Source: Symbiodinium natans (Eukaryota > Sar > Dinophyceae > Suessiales > Symbiodiniaceae). From it: a DNA stretch of 64,000 bases. The stretch covers positions 1,135,556-1,199,555 of the forward strand of contig CAJNDS010001224.1 in assembly GCA_905221605.1 (NCBI GenBank), read 5' to 3'. Position numbers and translations under genes: made by a program. Positions 63,501-64,000 of the stretch are shown piece after piece (position 1 is the stretch's first letter; every line of letters starts with the position of its first letter). The notes under the pieces were generated by a model. It was not told where the DNA came from, did not search any database, and saw only the letters and a list, made by a program, of their open reading frames with translations.

Positions 63501-64000
63501 CTCGGATGCCTTTGTGCCTTATCGGCTGGTCGTGCCACATGCGGTGGTAACTCAGACGTCAGTTCAGGCGGAGGTCTATGAGTTCTCTTTGCTGACCAAT
63601 GTGGCTGGTACCTACAACGGTGCGGTCAGCGTCTTGCGGCCGGGCGCCTTCTATGCCTACTGGTACAACAACCCACAGCGCTCCAAGCGCATCTTCGCTG
63701 AACTGATTCGAGGACCCCTGGACTTGGATTGGGGCATCTTCGGCCCTGGCGGCACACTGCCCGGGAACAAGTATTTTCTGCAAATCATCGGCTGGCTCCG
63801 AGTCCCTGCCACAGGGAGGTATACATTCCAACTGACCTCTGACACCGGTGGTCGGCTGATACTGAATGGCACCGAGATCACAGCAACCGATGCAGGCGAT
63901 GCTAGCGAGGCGTCGGGTGTCTCCAGTGCTCGCAGCCTTGTCACGATGGAAGTGGATCTTGAGAGCGGCTTTGTCCCGATTGAGATCTTGTATGACCACT
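57502..64000 (+). CDS. Large modular secreted/surface protein (LNR, EGF, Calx-beta-like, filamin-like, PA14), 9 visible exons, runs off the window
   Basis: Exons: 57502-58363, 58558-58693, 58820-58912, 59016-59262, 59392-59841, 59943-60327, 60427-60917, 61022-62473 and 62592-64000 (open at the edge); at least ~1,840 residues. The ATG at 57502 starts a signal-peptide-like MPWRKALCLLWLPFVRPQNA. Residues ~86-115 are a Lin-12/Notch repeat (CDLSNNHDSENCQFDGGDCC). Exons 2-4 encode EGF-like modules (CVHGTC, CRCAEGWGGRLC). Exon 5 is Cys-rich (CIECEPPPNGRCLNCEPGFF). Exon 6 looks like Calx-beta. Exons 7-8 contain AGIYKLQIEKPVSGMFAEYW, a filamin-like repeat running into a PA14-like start. Filamin-like repeats recur near 1281 (NFNGSYTVKFEIQRPGRYRM) and 1410 (NGDGSYTVEYLLCKAG). 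A PA14-like domain starts near 1720 (GWLRVPATGRYTFQLTSDTG). A role in cell-surface adhesion or carbohydrate contact is inferred from the modules only. Confidence 0.85.
58364..58557 (+). mobile_element. Intron 1: family D introner plus nested hairpin element
   Basis: Exon 1 ends near KLG; GGTA is at both borders (58363 and 58558). The first part is family D (GTAGTAGAGTAGGTAGCCTT). The second (about 58448-58557) is a complete hairpin element, GACCCCAATACCCC...GGGCATTGAAGTCCC. Several phase-compatible GT/GA donors exist between 58364 and 58377, so the exact donor is open. Confidence 0.7.
58694..58819 (+). mobile_element. Intron 2: family A introner
   Basis: GC donor ACGT|GCGGCC, acceptor TACCAAG|GTGTGGCC; GTGYGGCC occurs at both borders. 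Inverted ends CTTGGTAGC and GCTACCAAG. Splicing joins CVHGTC to VAPDLCHCEAGW and completes an EGF module. Confidence 0.85.
58913..59015 (+). mobile_element. Intron 3: family C introner
   Basis: GC donor CAGG|GCACCC, acceptor TATAG|GCACCTGC; GCACC at both borders. Landmarks CATATCCCCCTTGGGAA, TTTTTGTTTATATAAAACCC, AAGAGGATATGAAAA and TTGAGGTTCTAAGGGGAGTA match channel introns 2 and 3. Confidence 0.85.
59263..59391 (+). other. Intron 4: telomere-like
   Basis: GA donor GGATG|GAAACC, acceptor CTAAG|GAAGCC; GAARCC at both borders. The 3' half is TTTAGGG with TTCAGGG. Joining gives GWKPYLPINQSGFDIIPFW in frame. Confidence 0.75.
59842..59942 (+). other. Intron 5, unclassified family
   Basis: GC donor CCGAA|GCATTG, acceptor GGTAG|GGAATG; joins PPPK to ECEDPTARCVSDG. 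Related copies are not obvious in this window. Confidence 0.7.
60328..60426 (+). mobile_element. Intron 6: family B introner
   Basis: GA donor CACCCA|GAATCTG, acceptor AACTAG|GAATACC; GAAT at both borders. Body TCATAGTTGGGTACCATTTT, ACTTAAACCCTATAAGGAAT, TATCCCAACCATGAACTAG; ends are partly inverted (CATAGTTGGG / CCCAACCATG). Confidence 0.85.
60918..61021 (+). mobile_element. Intron 7: family B introner
   Basis: GC donor CTCCA|GCTTCTC, acceptor AACTAG|GATTGAG. TCATAGTTGGGTACCATTTC and TATCCCAACCATGAACTAG are nearly identical to the previous intron although the exons differ, so the two were inserted separately or copied. Confidence 0.85.
62474..62591 (+). mobile_element. Intron 8: family E introner
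   Basis: GT donor GTCCA|GTACCTAG, acceptor TGTCTAG|GTACTTTG; GTACYT at both borders. Removal gives SYEVQYFEGGATFAL. Shares CACCGTTTTTACTCCTAGGT and TTCCTCCTGTGTCTAG with the copy at 10655. The frame also reads through into the intron. Confidence 0.8.

Overview
The window looks like nuclear DNA of a photosynthetic dinoflagellate. This is inferred from gene content and splicing style; no species can be named. Three multi-exon genes are readable and all lie on the + strand. Their introns fit GC-AG, GA-AG or GT-AG borders, which is typical of dinoflagellates. One gene encodes a plastid chlorophyll-synthesis enzyme with a signal-peptide-like start. About half of the remaining DNA is short plant/alveolate-type telomere-like repeat (CCCTAAA/TTTAGGG and variants), placed internally in dozens of tracts.

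Layout. At 1-5.1 kb there are telomere-like tracts, dispersed inverted-repeat elements and a few exon-like islands, including a probable gene start at 2271. At 5.18-9.16 kb is a light-dependent protochlorophyllide oxidoreductase (POR) with an unusual C-terminal [2Fe-2S] domain, in about seven exons. At 9.2-12.8 kb there are elements and repeats. At 12.83-14.96 kb is a single-domain voltage-gated cation channel with C-terminal EF-hands, in four exons. At 15-57 kb there are telomere-like tracts separating many 50-120 bp exon-like islands, a (TAC)n array, a decayed non-LTR retrotransposon (23.6-25.1 kb), a ~9-bp telomere-variant array (25.4-25.7 kb), a duplicated GC-rich unit of 1.27-1.5 kb (26.15-28.94 kb), a broken ankyrin-repeat gene (32.7-33.5 kb) and AT-rich microsatellite stretches (43.1-44.8 and 53.0-54.8 kb). 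From 57.5 kb to the window end is a very large secreted or surface protein gene with Lin-12/Notch, EGF-like, Calx-beta-like, filamin-like and PA14-like modules. It has nine visible exons and runs off the edge.

The most striking system is the introns. In the three clear genes, nearly every intron is itself a mobile-element-like unit. At least five families are recognisable because related copies occur in different genes or outside genes. Most have inverted ends and short duplications of the host sequence at both junctions. The duplicated exon bases supply the GC, GA or GT donor, and the element end supplies the ...AG acceptor. A further class has telomere-like repeats as its body, beginning with TTTAGGG and ending with CCCTAAA, so that each exon island is flanked by CCCTAAA on the left and TTTAGGG on the right. 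I read the window as a gene-bearing region whose genes have been cut into small exons by several introner families, including one built from telomere-like repeats. All exon joins are predictions by eye from reading frame and protein sense; there is no transcript evidence here.
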